NCBI RefSeq assembly: GCF_014205215.1
Contig: NZ_JACHNC010000001.1
Coordinates: forward strand, 7,436,501 to 7,500,500
Reading direction: 5' to 3'
Length of the DNA: 64,000 nt
Source of the DNA: Actinoplanes lobatus
Lineage (GTDB): Bacteria > Actinomycetota > Actinomycetes > Mycobacteriales > Micromonosporaceae
Below, one piece after another: positions 32,532-42,443 of this stretch; the stretch's first letter is position 1; each line of letters opens with the position of its first letter. Under the pieces are notes generated by a model. That model was not told the origin of the DNA. It saw only the letters and a list, made by a program, of their open reading frames with translations, and searched no databases. A program made the position numbers and the translations under genes.

Positions 32532-34613
32532 CTATGCGCTCAGGATGACCAGTTGCCGGGTCGCGCGCGTCATCGCCACATAACGGTCCACCGCGCCGAA
32601 CGCCTCCGGCCGCACCAGGACCACCAGGTCGAACTCCAGACCCTTGGCCAGCTCCGGGGTCAGCGAACGGATCCGCGGCGTGCCCTCGAACGACGGATCA
32701 CCGATCACACAGGCCACACCCTCCGGATGCTCGGCCTGCCACGACGACAACACCGCGGGCAGGTCGGCGACGGTACCGTGCAGGACCGGCAGGCCACTGC
32801 GCCGAATCGACAGCGGCACGTTGGCATCCGGCAGCACCGCCCGGATCACCGGCTCCGCCTCCACCATCACCTCCTCCGGTGTGCGGTAGTTGACGGTCAG
32901 CGACGCCACCGCCACCCGGTCGACACCCACCCGGGCCAGGCGCTCGCGCCACGACTCGGTGAACGGCCGCCGGGTCTGCGCCCGGTCACCGACGACGGTG
33001 AAACTGCGCGACGGGCAGCGCAGCAGCAACATCCGCCACTCCGCGTCGGTCAGCTCCTGCGCCTCGTCGACCACGATGTGCGCGAACGGCCCGGCCAGCC
33101 GATCCGGATCCACCGTGCCCAGCGCCGCCTCGTCGACCAGGGCATCGTGGAAGTCCTCGCCCCGCAGCATGGTCACCAGGCCGGTGCCGTACTCGTCGTC
33201 GGCCGCCTCGATCAGATCGTCGACGACCCGGGACATGCGCTCACGCTCGGCGGCCGCCGTCGCCTCCCGCCGCCGCGACCGCGCCGACGCGTCCGCATCG
33301 CCCAGCCGCTGCCGGGCCGCGTCCAGCAACGGCAGATCGGACACCGTCCACGCCGACGCGTCCACGCGCTGCAACCGGCGGACCTCGTCCACACTCAACC
33401 AGGGAGCACACCTGCGCAGGTAGGCGGGCACCGACCAGAGATCGGCCACCAGGTCGGTGGGCTTGAGCACCGGCCAGACCCGGTTGAACGCCGCCCGCAG
33501 GTCACGATGCGCCGGCACGTCCAGGACCGCCAGCAACTCGGCCCAGATCTGGTCGCGAGCCTCGTTGTGCGGGGTCCCGGGCTCCACCGCCTCGAACGCC
33601 CGCGCCCAGTCGGCGGCGGTCACCCGTACGTCCGCTTCGTCGGTTTCAATGATCATCGGCTTGGTGGGCGGCTCCTCGTAGAACCGGACCGCGGCCTCGA
33701 TCGCCGCCACCATGTCCACCGACGACTTCAGCCGGGCCACCTCCGGATCGGCCTCCACGGCCGCCGCGGCGCCCTCGGCGACCAGGTCGCGCAGCGTACA
33801 GATCTGCACGTCCTCCTCGCCCAGGCTGGGCAGCACATCGGAGACGTACGCCAGATAGGGCTGATGCGGCCCGACGAACAGCACCCCGCCACGACGCCGG
33901 CCCAACCGCGGATCCGAGTAGAGCAGATAGGCGGTCCGGTGCAGCGCCACCACCGTCTTGCCGGTGCCCGGCCCACCGTCGACCACCAGCGCCCCACGCG
34001 AACCGGCCCGGATGATCGCATCCTGATCGGCCTGGATGGTGCCCAGCACATCCCGCATCCGATCCGAGCGCTGCGCACCGAGACTCGCGATGAACGCCGA
34101 CTGGTCGTCGAGCGCCGCGGCGTGCCCGGCGAAGTCGTCCGCCGCGAACACCTCGTCCCAGTAGTCGCTGATCCGCTCCCGCGTCCACCGGTAACGGCGA
34201 CGGCTGACCAGCCCCATCGGATTACCGTGCGTGGCGCCGAAGAACGGCTCGGCCGCCGGCGACCGCCAATCGATCAGCAACTGCCGGCCGCTGCTGTCGG
34301 TGAGACCCTGCCGCCCGACATACACCGGCTCCGGACCATCGGCGCTGACCATGTGCCCCAGACACAGGTCCACACCGAACCGGCGCAGCGATCGCAACCG
34401 CGCGCTGAGCCGCCGCACCTCCTGGTCACGATCGAGCGCCTGCTGACCGATCCCGGCCCGCGCCCGGCGCGCGGTGCCGAGCCGATCGGAGAGTTCGGAC
34501 AGTCGCTGTTCGAGAGACTCCGCCAGCACGGCGAAATGCCTCTCGTCGGCGGCGATCAGCGCCGGCTCGGCCTTGGCGGCAAGATTCCCGGGCAGGTGGA
34601 ACACCAGGGTCAT
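32532..34613 (-). CDS. helR: RNA polymerase recycling ATPase HelR (HelD-like)
   Basis: The 693-residue superfamily-1 helicase-like ATPase has an N-terminal coiled coil (LESLEQRLSELSDRLG-type), then LLIDWRSPAAEPFFGATHGN, Walker A GGPGTGKT at 214-220, the DEAQEL Walker B-like FAHIVVDEAQELTDAEWRML, VGDRAQTRR, and a C-terminal motif VI DRYVAMTRATRQLVIL. This set matches actinobacterial HelR, a HelD relative that removes stalled RNA polymerase and protects it from rifamycins. The ATG at 34613 overlaps the stop of an ISAs1 transposase as ATGA, so the insertion sequence sits directly at its 5' end and its native promoter has probably been displaced. The first residues may also differ from the original. 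Confidence 0.88.
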   Translation of the reverse strand: MTLVFHLPGNLAAKAEPALIAADERHFAVLAESLEQRLSELSDRLGTARRARAGIGQQALDRDQEVRRLSARLRSLRRFGVDLCLGHMVSADGPEPVYVGRQGLTDSSGRQLLIDWRSPAAEPFFGATHGNPMGLVSRRRYRWTRERISDYWDEVFAADDFAGHAAALDDQSAFIASLGAQRSDRMRDVLGTIQADQDAIIRAGSRGALVVDGGPGTGKTVVALHRTAYLLYSDPRLGRRRGGVLFVGPHQPYLAYVSDVLPSLGEEDVQICTLRDLVAEGAAAAVEADPEVARLKSSVDMVAAIEAAVRFYEEPPTKPMIIETDEADVRVTAADWARAFEAVEPGTPHNEARDQIWAELLAVLDVPAHRDLRAAFNRVWPVLKPTDLVADLWSVPAYLRRCAPWLSVDEVRRLQRVDASAWTVSDLPLLDAARQRLGDADASARSRRREATAAAERERMSRVVDDLIEAADDEYGTGLVTMLRGEDFHDALVDEAALGTVDPDRLAGPFAHIVVDEAQELTDAEWRMLLLRCPSRSFTVVGDRAQTRRPFTESWRERLARVGVDRVAVASLTVNYRTPEEVMVEAEPVIRAVLPDANVPLSIRRSGLPVLHGTVADLPAVLSSWQAEHPEGVACVIGDPSFEGTPRIRSLTPELAKGLEFDLVVLVRPEAFGAVDRYVAMTRATRQLVILSA

Positions 34614-35821
34614 TGCGTTCTCGGATAGCTGCTGGTCACTGCGGTGATCAGGTCGTTTGACCGGCGGTTGGCTTGACGGGTGGCGCGGGCGATGTTGGTG
34701 GCGCCGGTGGTGCGGTGCCAGCCGATCGCAGTGTTACGTAGGGTCGCGATGACGGCGGGTCCGGTTCCGGTCCGGGCTTGGTGTTGGTCTTCACGGAACG
34801 TCACGTCGCGGACGTGATGGAGGCGGTTCTCGATGTGCCAGTGCCGGCGGATCCAGGTTTGCAGGTCGCGGGGCAGGGCTTGGCCTGCGGGTAGGGACAC
34901 GGTCAGGTAGGCGGTTTCTCGGCTGGTCCTGCCTGCGATGATGCGGGTCCGGGTGATCCGGACGGCCTGCTGGGCGTGGGGGAAGGTGATGCCGCCGGGC
35001 GTGGCGACGGTGACGGCTTTGACGGTGCGGGTCTCGCGGCGGCCGTGTCCGCGGTCGCGGGTCCGGTCACCGACCGGGATCTGTGCCCAGGGAAGCCGTT
35101 TGAGCTGCTTGAACAGGGTCGGCTGGTTACCTTTCACCTGGACGAGCAGGTGTGCCTGGCGGATGGTGACCTCGTCGGCGTGCCTGGTTTGGGTGTGCAG
35201 GGCGTCGGCGATGAACAGGACTCCGGCGAGGGTTCCGAGGACCGTTTCGACGGCGTCGAGCAGCGGTGCGAACGACGTGATCTCGTTGCTTTTCGTGTCC
35301 ACGGTGACCTGGGCGAGCACAATCCCGGTGGCGGTGTCCAGGGCGGACATCAGGTGGACCTGACGGCCGTCGCCGAGGCGGGCGCCGCGCAGGGTCTTGC
35401 CGTCGATCGCGATCACCCGGCGGTACCGGCGTGGTGGTGGGCCCGGCGGGTCGGTTCGGGTGTGCAGCCAGCCTGCGAGAACGGCGGCAAGCAGGGTCGG
35501 GTCGAGACGGATCAGTAGTCGCCACATCGTTGTCGAAGCGGGAACGGCATTGCCGAAGCCGAGCCGGTTGCGGGCGTGTTCGTCGAGGTCATGGAGCCAG
35601 TCGGTGATCGCCGCGAATGATGATGCGCCGGCTATGACCGCGCAGACCGCGACTGCCAGTACCGCGGCCAGCGGGTAGCGGATTCCTCGTGGGTCACGTG
35701 GATCCGGAACCTTTGCGAGCGCGTGCAGCAACCCGTTGTGTTCACCGTCGGTGATCAGTGCGGGTGCGCCGATGGCGTGGGGTGTCGTGACGGTCAGTGC
35801 GGTGATGAGAGATGATGCCAT
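34610..35821 (-). CDS. ISAs1-family transposase
   Basis: The 403-residue intact transposase has the N-terminal H-repeat-associated region (HNGLLHALAKVPDPRDPRGI, RYPLAAVLAVAVCAVIAGAS), the catalytic Asp in YRRVIAIDGKTLRGARLGDG, the second Asp in LFIADALHTQTRHADE, and the C-terminal WHIENRLHHVRDVTFREDQH with Glu. No frameshift is seen. The stop overlaps the helR start. The left end of the element therefore lies within a few bases of 34610. Related fragments occur at 11654-11836 and 12783-12892. Confidence 0.93.
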   Translation of the reverse strand: MASSLITALTVTTPHAIGAPALITDGEHNGLLHALAKVPDPRDPRGIRYPLAAVLAVAVCAVIAGASSFAAITDWLHDLDEHARNRLGFGNAVPASTTMWRLLIRLDPTLLAAVLAGWLHTRTDPPGPPPRRYRRVIAIDGKTLRGARLGDGRQVHLMSALDTATGIVLAQVTVDTKSNEITSFAPLLDAVETVLGTLAGVLFIADALHTQTRHADEVTIRQAHLLVQVKGNQPTLFKQLKRLPWAQIPVGDRTRDRGHGRRETRTVKAVTVATPGGITFPHAQQAVRITRTRIIAGRTSRETAYLTVSLPAGQALPRDLQTWIRRHWHIENRLHHVRDVTFREDQHQARTGTGPAVIATLRNTAIGWHRTTGATNIARATRQANRRSNDLITAVTSSYPRTQ

Positions 35822-36157
35822 CGGCGGGTGAGGTCCTCGGAGCTTCGTGCGGCGTAGAGAACTTCATGATCACCGATGTGATCTCACCCGCCACCTTCGC
35901 CTCCACAGAGGCCACTCATCTCATGAAACCCCAGTTCAGACGTCCTCCTTCGGACTACGCAATCGCCCTGGGTGGAACACAGAGTTCAAAACGCGGAATC
36001 CGATCCTCGATCGCGGCGAGGCACGGCGATCGCCGCCCCTATGAGCAGCGATTTTGCGCCTCACCCCGGGTCTTGCCGCAAGCCCCGGGGTGCGATATAC
36101 CTTGGAAAGGGAAGGGGAGTGACCACACCTCCCGAGCCCGCGCTCCCGCGGAATCGC
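35822..36157. other. Intergenic: upstream part of the ISAs1 element and flank
   Basis: No gene is visible. GGCGGGTGAG at 35823-35832 is inverted at 35883-35892 (CTCACCCGCC), 50 bases apart, just upstream of the transposase start; it could be part of the right end or a regulatory hairpin. The element's outer end was not fixed. A terminator-like hairpin lies at 36062-36092. Confidence 0.5.
36062..36092. terminator. Compound stem-loop terminator
   Basis: CACCCCGGG (36062-36070) pairs with CCCGGGGTG (36084-36092). The intervening bases contain an inner CTTGC/GCAAG pair, giving a nearly continuous long hairpin. It lies 66 bases beyond the stop of the leftward hypothetical gene at 36158. Confidence 0.65.
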
Positions 36158-36550
36158 CTAATCCCGCCAGCGGTAACCGAGGCCGTCGAAGACGATCATG
36201 CTGAAGTCCTGGTGGTCGTTCACGTCGCGGATGTGGCCGCCGTACCCGGTCTCCGCGACGTGTGGCGCGAGCAACCCGAACAGTTCGTGCGGATAGCCCA
36301 TAGCGTCATCGAGGACGTAGATTCGGGCGTAAAGTCCCCATTGATCCTGCTGTCGTACCAGCTGGGCGAACTCGCCGCCGGGCAGATAACTGTCCGGATC
36401 CGGTTCGAGCAGCCGGTAGGCGTACTCGTCCTCGATCAGCGCGGGCCGCTCGTCGAGGTCGCCGAGATGCCAGCGCAGCACGTCCAGGATCTCCGCCGGT
36501 ACGTCGTCGGCGAGCAGGCAGCTGAAGACGACCTCATAGTGATCACTCAC
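36158..36550 (-). CDS. Hypothetical acidic protein
   Basis: The 130-residue acidic protein starts at GTG 36550 (MSDHYEVVFSCLLADDVPAE). It contains VLRWHLGDLDERPALIEDEY, GGEFAQLVRQQDQWGLYARI and VNDHQDFSMIVFDGLGYRW. It is reminiscent of small immunity-type or phage-like soluble proteins, but no family was recognised. It is divergent from the TetR-controlled operon; the two operators at 36579-36629 lie in the shared region and may control it too. Confidence 0.7.
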   Translation of the reverse strand: MSDHYEVVFSCLLADDVPAEILDVLRWHLGDLDERPALIEDEYAYRLLEPDPDSYLPGGEFAQLVRQQDQWGLYARIYVLDDAMGYPHELFGLLAPHVAETGYGGHIRDVNDHQDFSMIVFDGLGYRWRD

Positions 36551-36578
36551 AGCCGCCGAGGATAGCCACACCCCCGAC

Positions 36579-36594
36579 TTGAGCGACCGCTCAA
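36579..36594. promoter_or_regulatory. TetR operator 1 (TTGAGCGACCGCTCAA)
   Basis: A 16-bp dyad with TTGAGCG arms, matching the core of the second dyad 34 bases away (centre to centre, about three helical turns). It lies in the divergent region upstream of the operon that ends with a TetR gene. Confidence 0.75.
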
Positions 36595-36611
36595 ACAAGG
36601 GCTAAGGTGCC

Positions 36612-36629
36612 GTTGAGCGATCGCTCAAC
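36612..36629. promoter_or_regulatory. TetR operator 2 (GTTGAGCGATCGCTCAAC)
   Basis: A perfect 18-bp palindrome just upstream of the ribosome-binding site of the gene at 36644. The TTGAGCG-CGCTCAA motif is a known type of TetR-family operator. The TetR encoded at 38799 is the obvious candidate ligand. Confidence 0.8.
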
Positions 36630-36643
36630 GGGGGAGGCTGAAG

Positions 36644-37516
36644 GTGGAGAGAATCAGGTCAGCGAACATCGTGCTGACCGGCATCGTCATCGCGTTCGGG
36701 GTCACGTTCTTCTCGCTGACCGTCCACGCCGGCAAGGCCGACAGCGCCCTGCTGTTCGTCGTGCTGCCGACCGCCCTGGCCGCCGCGCTCACGCTCACAC
36801 CGGGCAGGAGCACACACGGCACGGTGTTCCGGCTCACCACCGTCGGCCTGTTGCTGGCGGCCGTGGCGCTGCACGAAGGCGCGATCTGCGTCGTGCTCGC
36901 CGCGCCGCTGGTCTACGGCATCGCACACGGCGTCACCGCCCTGTGCCGGATGTTCCAGAACCGCGGCAAGATCATCCCCGTCCTGCTCCCGATCCCGCTG
37001 CTGCTCGCCGGCGTCGAGGGCGTCAACCCCGAATGGCGCGTCGACCCCGACCAGTCGGTGCAGGTCAGCCGGGTCGTCGCGGCCGCACCCGCCGACGTCG
37101 CCGCCCGCCTCGCCGCCGGCCCGCAACCGGTCGCCACCCGCTCGCTGCCGCTGCGCCTGCTCGGCGTGCCCACCCCCGGACACGTGCACGGCACCGGACT
37201 CACCATCGGCGACCGGTGGATGTTCGGCTACCACGGCAGCTCCCACGGCCCCGGCGGCCAGATCGTCACCGAGGTCCGCGCCGCCACCGACCACGAGATC
37301 ACCTTCGCGGTCATCGAGGACACCTCCATCACCGGCCGCTGGGTGCGGATGCGCGACGCCACCATCAGCTGGCAGCCCACCGGCACCGGCACCGAGGTCA
37401 CCCTGCGCATCGACTACCGGCGCGGCCTCGACCCCTCCTGGTACTTCGGACCGCTCCAGGACGGCTTCCTGCACGCCGGCGCCGACCACTTCCTGGACAT
37501 GCTGGCCCTACGATGA
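36644..37516 (+). CDS. Membrane protein with SRPBCC-like C-terminal domain
   Basis: The 290-residue protein starts at GTG 36644, with GGGAGG 7 bases upstream. Four or five hydrophobic segments fill residues 1-125 (NIVLTGIVIAFGVTFFSLTV; LLFVVLPTALAAALTL; IIPVLLPIPLLLAGVEG). The soluble C-terminal part (SVQVSRVVAAAPADVAARLA, VATRSLPLRLLGVPTPGHVH, TGTGTEVTLRIDYRRGLDPS) has the layout of an SRPBCC/polyketide-cyclase-like lipid-binding fold. It is the first gene of a three-gene operon with an ICMT-like gene (ATGA overlap) and a TetR. The joint presence of a lipid-binding domain and a methyltransferase suggests membrane-lipid modification, as an inference. Confidence 0.75.
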   Translation: MERIRSANIVLTGIVIAFGVTFFSLTVHAGKADSALLFVVLPTALAAALTLTPGRSTHGTVFRLTTVGLLLAAVALHEGAICVVLAAPLVYGIAHGVTALCRMFQNRGKIIPVLLPIPLLLAGVEGVNPEWRVDPDQSVQVSRVVAAAPADVAARLAAGPQPVATRSLPLRLLGVPTPGHVHGTGLTIGDRWMFGYHGSSHGPGGQIVTEVRAATDHEITFAVIEDTSITGRWVRMRDATISWQPTGTGTEVTLRIDYRRGLDPSWYFGPLQDGFLHAGADHFLDMLALR

Positions 37517-38802
37517 CCGTCACCGCCGCCCGCTACCTGTGCCTGCTCATCCCGGTGCTCGCGCTACTCGCCGCCGCCCGCGACAGGCAGGCACGGGCCG
37601 GAGCGTCCCTGGCGTTCATCGCCGCCGCCACCGGCCTCGCCGTACTGCACGAGATCGCCACGGCCGCCGGATGGCACGGCTTCGCCGACGTCGACGGCAC
37701 CTACCGCGGCTTCCCCATCGACCTGTGGCTCGGCTGGGCGATCCTCTGGGGACCGGTCCCGGTCCTGCTGCGCCGATGGCTGCCACTGCCGGTCGCGCTC
37801 GGCCTGCTGCTCTGGCTCGACGTGATCGCCATGCCACGGCTCACCCCACTGATCCACCTCGGCCCACACTGGCTGCTCGGCGAAACGCTCGGCCTGATCG
37901 CGGTGGCACTGCCCGCCCAACTGCTCGGCCGCTGGACCGCCGACCGCCGCCACCTCATCCCACGCGTGCTGCTGCAATTCGCGACGTTCGCGGTGCTGCT
38001 GCTGTGGCTCACCCCCACCGTCGCCTTCACCCTGGGTGACGGCAGCTGGGACCGGCTACTCGACCTGCCCACCTCCGCGATCATCCTGCTCGGCCAGGCG
38101 GCGCTCGCGGCCGCGCTCCCCGCACTCGCCGGGGCCCGCGAATTCGCCCTCCGCGGCGGCGGCACCCCCTACCCGTGGGACCCGCCGGTACGGCTGGTCA
38201 CCACCGGCGTCTACGCCTACCTCGCCAACCCGATGCAGGTCAGCGCCATCCTGCTGCAACTGCTGCTGGCTGCCGCGACCCACAGCGCCACGCTGGCCGC
38301 GGTCGCCCTCAGCACCACCGCCTTCGCCGCTGCCGTCGCCGGGCCGCACGAAAGACAAGACCTTCATTCCCGGTACGGGCGGAGCTGGCGAAAATACCGC
38401 GACCGGGTACGCGACTGGCGGCCCCGGAGCACACCCTACGAGCCGGTCCCCGCACGACTGTGGCTCGACGACGACTGCGGACCGTGCACCACCATCCGTG
38501 ACGCCCTGCGACGACGCCACCCGGCCGGACTGACCATCCTGCCCGCCTCCACCTACCCCGGCACACTGTGGCGCGCCCGCTACGAGGCCGACGACGGGCA
38601 CACCGCCGACGGGGTCGCGGCCGTCGCCCGATCCTTGGAGCACATCGGCGCGCTCCCCGCGTACATCTCCATGTTTTTGCTGCTCCCCGGCCTGAACCAA
38701 CTCGCCCAGCTGATCACCGACGCGCTGATCGCGCCCCCGCACCCGGCCGGCGGCGCGCCGCTACGGCAGAATGACCGCGCGGAGGCGACGGGAGGATCAT
38801 GA
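37513..38802 (+). CDS. ICMT-like methyltransferase fused to a DCC (thioredoxin-like) domain
   Basis: The 429-residue protein has about eight membrane segments. Residues 215-305 (GGGTPYPWDPPVRLVTTGVY, AYLANPMQVS, RYGRSWRKYRDRVRDW) show the pattern of isoprenylcysteine carboxyl methyltransferase/PEMT-like enzymes. The C-terminal part has the LWLDDDCGPCTTIRDALRRR motif (Cys322-x-x-Cys325) of DCC/thiol-disulfide oxidoreductase-like domains. It overlaps both neighbours by ATGA. The substrate is unknown; a membrane lipid or isoprenoid is likely. The fusion of these two parts is unusual to me. Confidence 0.8.
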   Translation: MTVTAARYLCLLIPVLALLAAARDRQARAGASLAFIAAATGLAVLHEIATAAGWHGFADVDGTYRGFPIDLWLGWAILWGPVPVLLRRWLPLPVALGLLLWLDVIAMPRLTPLIHLGPHWLLGETLGLIAVALPAQLLGRWTADRRHLIPRVLLQFATFAVLLLWLTPTVAFTLGDGSWDRLLDLPTSAIILLGQAALAAALPALAGAREFALRGGGTPYPWDPPVRLVTTGVYAYLANPMQVSAILLQLLLAAATHSATLAAVALSTTAFAAAVAGPHERQDLHSRYGRSWRKYRDRVRDWRPRSTPYEPVPARLWLDDDCGPCTTIRDALRRRHPAGLTILPASTYPGTLWRARYEADDGHTADGVAAVARSLEHIGALPAYISMFLLLPGLNQLAQLITDALIAPPHPAGGAPLRQNDRAEATGGS

Positions 38803-39437
38803 GCGACACCAAGCAGCGACTGCTCGACGGCGCCCTCGCCGCCCTGCGCGAACACGGCGTGACCGGCGTGTCGGCGCGGACCATCGCGGCCGCGGCCGGA
38901 GCCAACCAGGCGCTCGTCTTCTACCACTTCGGGTCGGTCGACGACCTGCTCGGCGCGGCCTGCGAACAGGCGACCCGGCAGCGGGTGGAGGCGTTCGCCG
39001 AACGGTTCGCGGCGGTCGGCTCCCTGCGCGAACTGCTCCAGGTGGGCCGGGACCTGCACTACGAGGAACTGGCCATGGGCAACGTGTCGGTGCTCGCCCA
39101 GTTGCTGGCGGCCGCCCAGTCGGGGGAGAGGCGGCTGGCCGCGCCGACCGCCGCCGCGCTGCGGATGTGGACCGGCGAGATCGAGGCCGTGCTGCAACGA
39201 CTGCTGGCCGGCTCGCCGGTCGCCGAGGTCGCCGACATCCCCGGCCTGGCCCGCGCGGTCGGCGCCGCGTTCGTCGGCATCGAACTCTACGAGGGCGTCG
39301 ACCGCGACGGCGCCTCCCGCGCGCTGGACGCGCTCGACCAGCTCGCCGTCCTGGTCGAGGTGGTCGACGAACTCGGACCACTGGCCCGGCGCGCCCTCAA
39401 GTCGAAGATCAAGAAGGCCGCCACCCCGCGCGGCTGA
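38799..39437 (+). CDS. TetR-family repressor of the ICMT operon
   Basis: The 212-residue protein has an N-terminal HTH (LLDGALAALREHGVTGVSAR, TIAAAAGANQALVFYHFGSV) and a helical C-terminus. It is the last gene of the operon, overlapping the ICMT-like gene as ATGA. Its likely operators are the two dyads at 36579-36629, which would give autorepression of the whole operon. Confidence 0.92.
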   Translation: MSDTKQRLLDGALAALREHGVTGVSARTIAAAAGANQALVFYHFGSVDDLLGAACEQATRQRVEAFAERFAAVGSLRELLQVGRDLHYEELAMGNVSVLAQLLAAAQSGERRLAAPTAAALRMWTGEIEAVLQRLLAGSPVAEVADIPGLARAVGAAFVGIELYEGVDRDGASRALDALDQLAVLVEVVDELGPLARRALKSKIKKAATPRG

Positions 39438-40316
39438 TCACCGCAACGCCGACAGCACCGCCGTCACCTCGGGCCGCGGCGTCGACGGGCGGCGCACCGC
39501 CGCGATGATCCGCCGGGTCACCGCCGGAACCAGCGGACGAGTCGCCACCCGGTACCGCGGATCGACCGCCAGACTCGGCAGCAACGCGATCGACCGGCCC
39601 TTCTCCACATGCCGCAACGCCAGCATGTAGTTGTTGAACCGGCAGATCACCGACGGCTCGAAACCCGACTCCCGGCACAACCGGGTCGCCAGCTCCGACA
39701 TGTAGGAACCGGACACGTCGAACGTCCACCGTTGACCCGCGCACGCCTCCAGCGCCACCGCCTCCGACCCGGTCAACGGATGATCCTCCGGCAGCACCAG
39801 CACGATCTCATCCGCGCCGAGCGGCACCAGATCGATCGCCGGATCCAGCTCCGCACCGGCGAAATCGGCCGTCGTGATGATCACGTCCACGTCGCCGCGG
39901 CGCAGTGCCGGCATGCTCTCGTGCGGTTCCAGTTCCAGCAGCACCACGGTCACGTCCGGATGCCGTGCCGCCAGCCGCTCCACCGCCGGTTCGGCCAGCG
40001 CGTGCACCGCACTCTGGAACGCGGCAAGCGTCACCGTGCCGGCCGGCTCCTGCGCCAGACCCCGCAACTCGGCCTCGGCCGCGTCCATCGCCGCCAGGAT
40101 CTCCCGGGCCCGGCCGGCCAGCAGCACGCCGGCCGCCGTCAACCGCACCCGCCGGCCGGTCCGCTCCAACAACGCCGTACGCGTCTCCCGCTCCAACGTC
40201 GCCAACTGCTGCGACACCGCCGACGGGCTCAGACTGCCCCGCTGCGCGACCGCCCGCACGGTCCCGAAGGTAGCCAGATCGGCCAGCAGCCGCAGCCGCC
40301 AGGGATTGAGTGTCAC
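39438..40316 (-). CDS. LysR-family regulator (DgdR-like)
   Basis: The protein has a LysR HTH (LRLLADLATFGTVRAVAQRG, SLSPSAVSQQLATLERETRT) and a PBP2-type effector domain (LAAFQSAVHALAEPAVERLA; SYMSELATRLCRESGFEPSV). GTG at 40316 was preferred because the protein then begins directly with TLNPWRLRLLADLATF; GTG at 40337 adds seven residues. It is divergent from dgdA across about 85 bases. In Burkholderia cepacia the dialkylglycine decarboxylase gene is controlled by a LysR regulator (DgdR), so the arrangement suggests the same here. Confidence 0.88.
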   Translation of the reverse strand: MTLNPWRLRLLADLATFGTVRAVAQRGSLSPSAVSQQLATLERETRTALLERTGRRVRLTAAGVLLAGRAREILAAMDAAEAELRGLAQEPAGTVTLAAFQSAVHALAEPAVERLAARHPDVTVVLLELEPHESMPALRRGDVDVIITTADFAGAELDPAIDLVPLGADEIVLVLPEDHPLTGSEAVALEACAGQRWTFDVSGSYMSELATRLCRESGFEPSVICRFNNYMLALRHVEKGRSIALLPSLAVDPRYRVATRPLVPAVTRRIIAAVRRPSTPRPEVTAVLSALR

Positions 40317-40361
40317 CCCCGGACTGTACGGCTCCACTTAACAGCAACGTCGAAAATGTGA

Positions 40362-42411
<2,050 letters not shown>

Positions 42412-42443
42412 CTACACCATCCACGAACGGGCAGGCGTGTCCC

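Noticed and set aside
32112..34628. An 838-codon open frame antisense to helR
   Set aside because: The product is Arg/His/Gln-rich, and the other strand has all helicase motifs.
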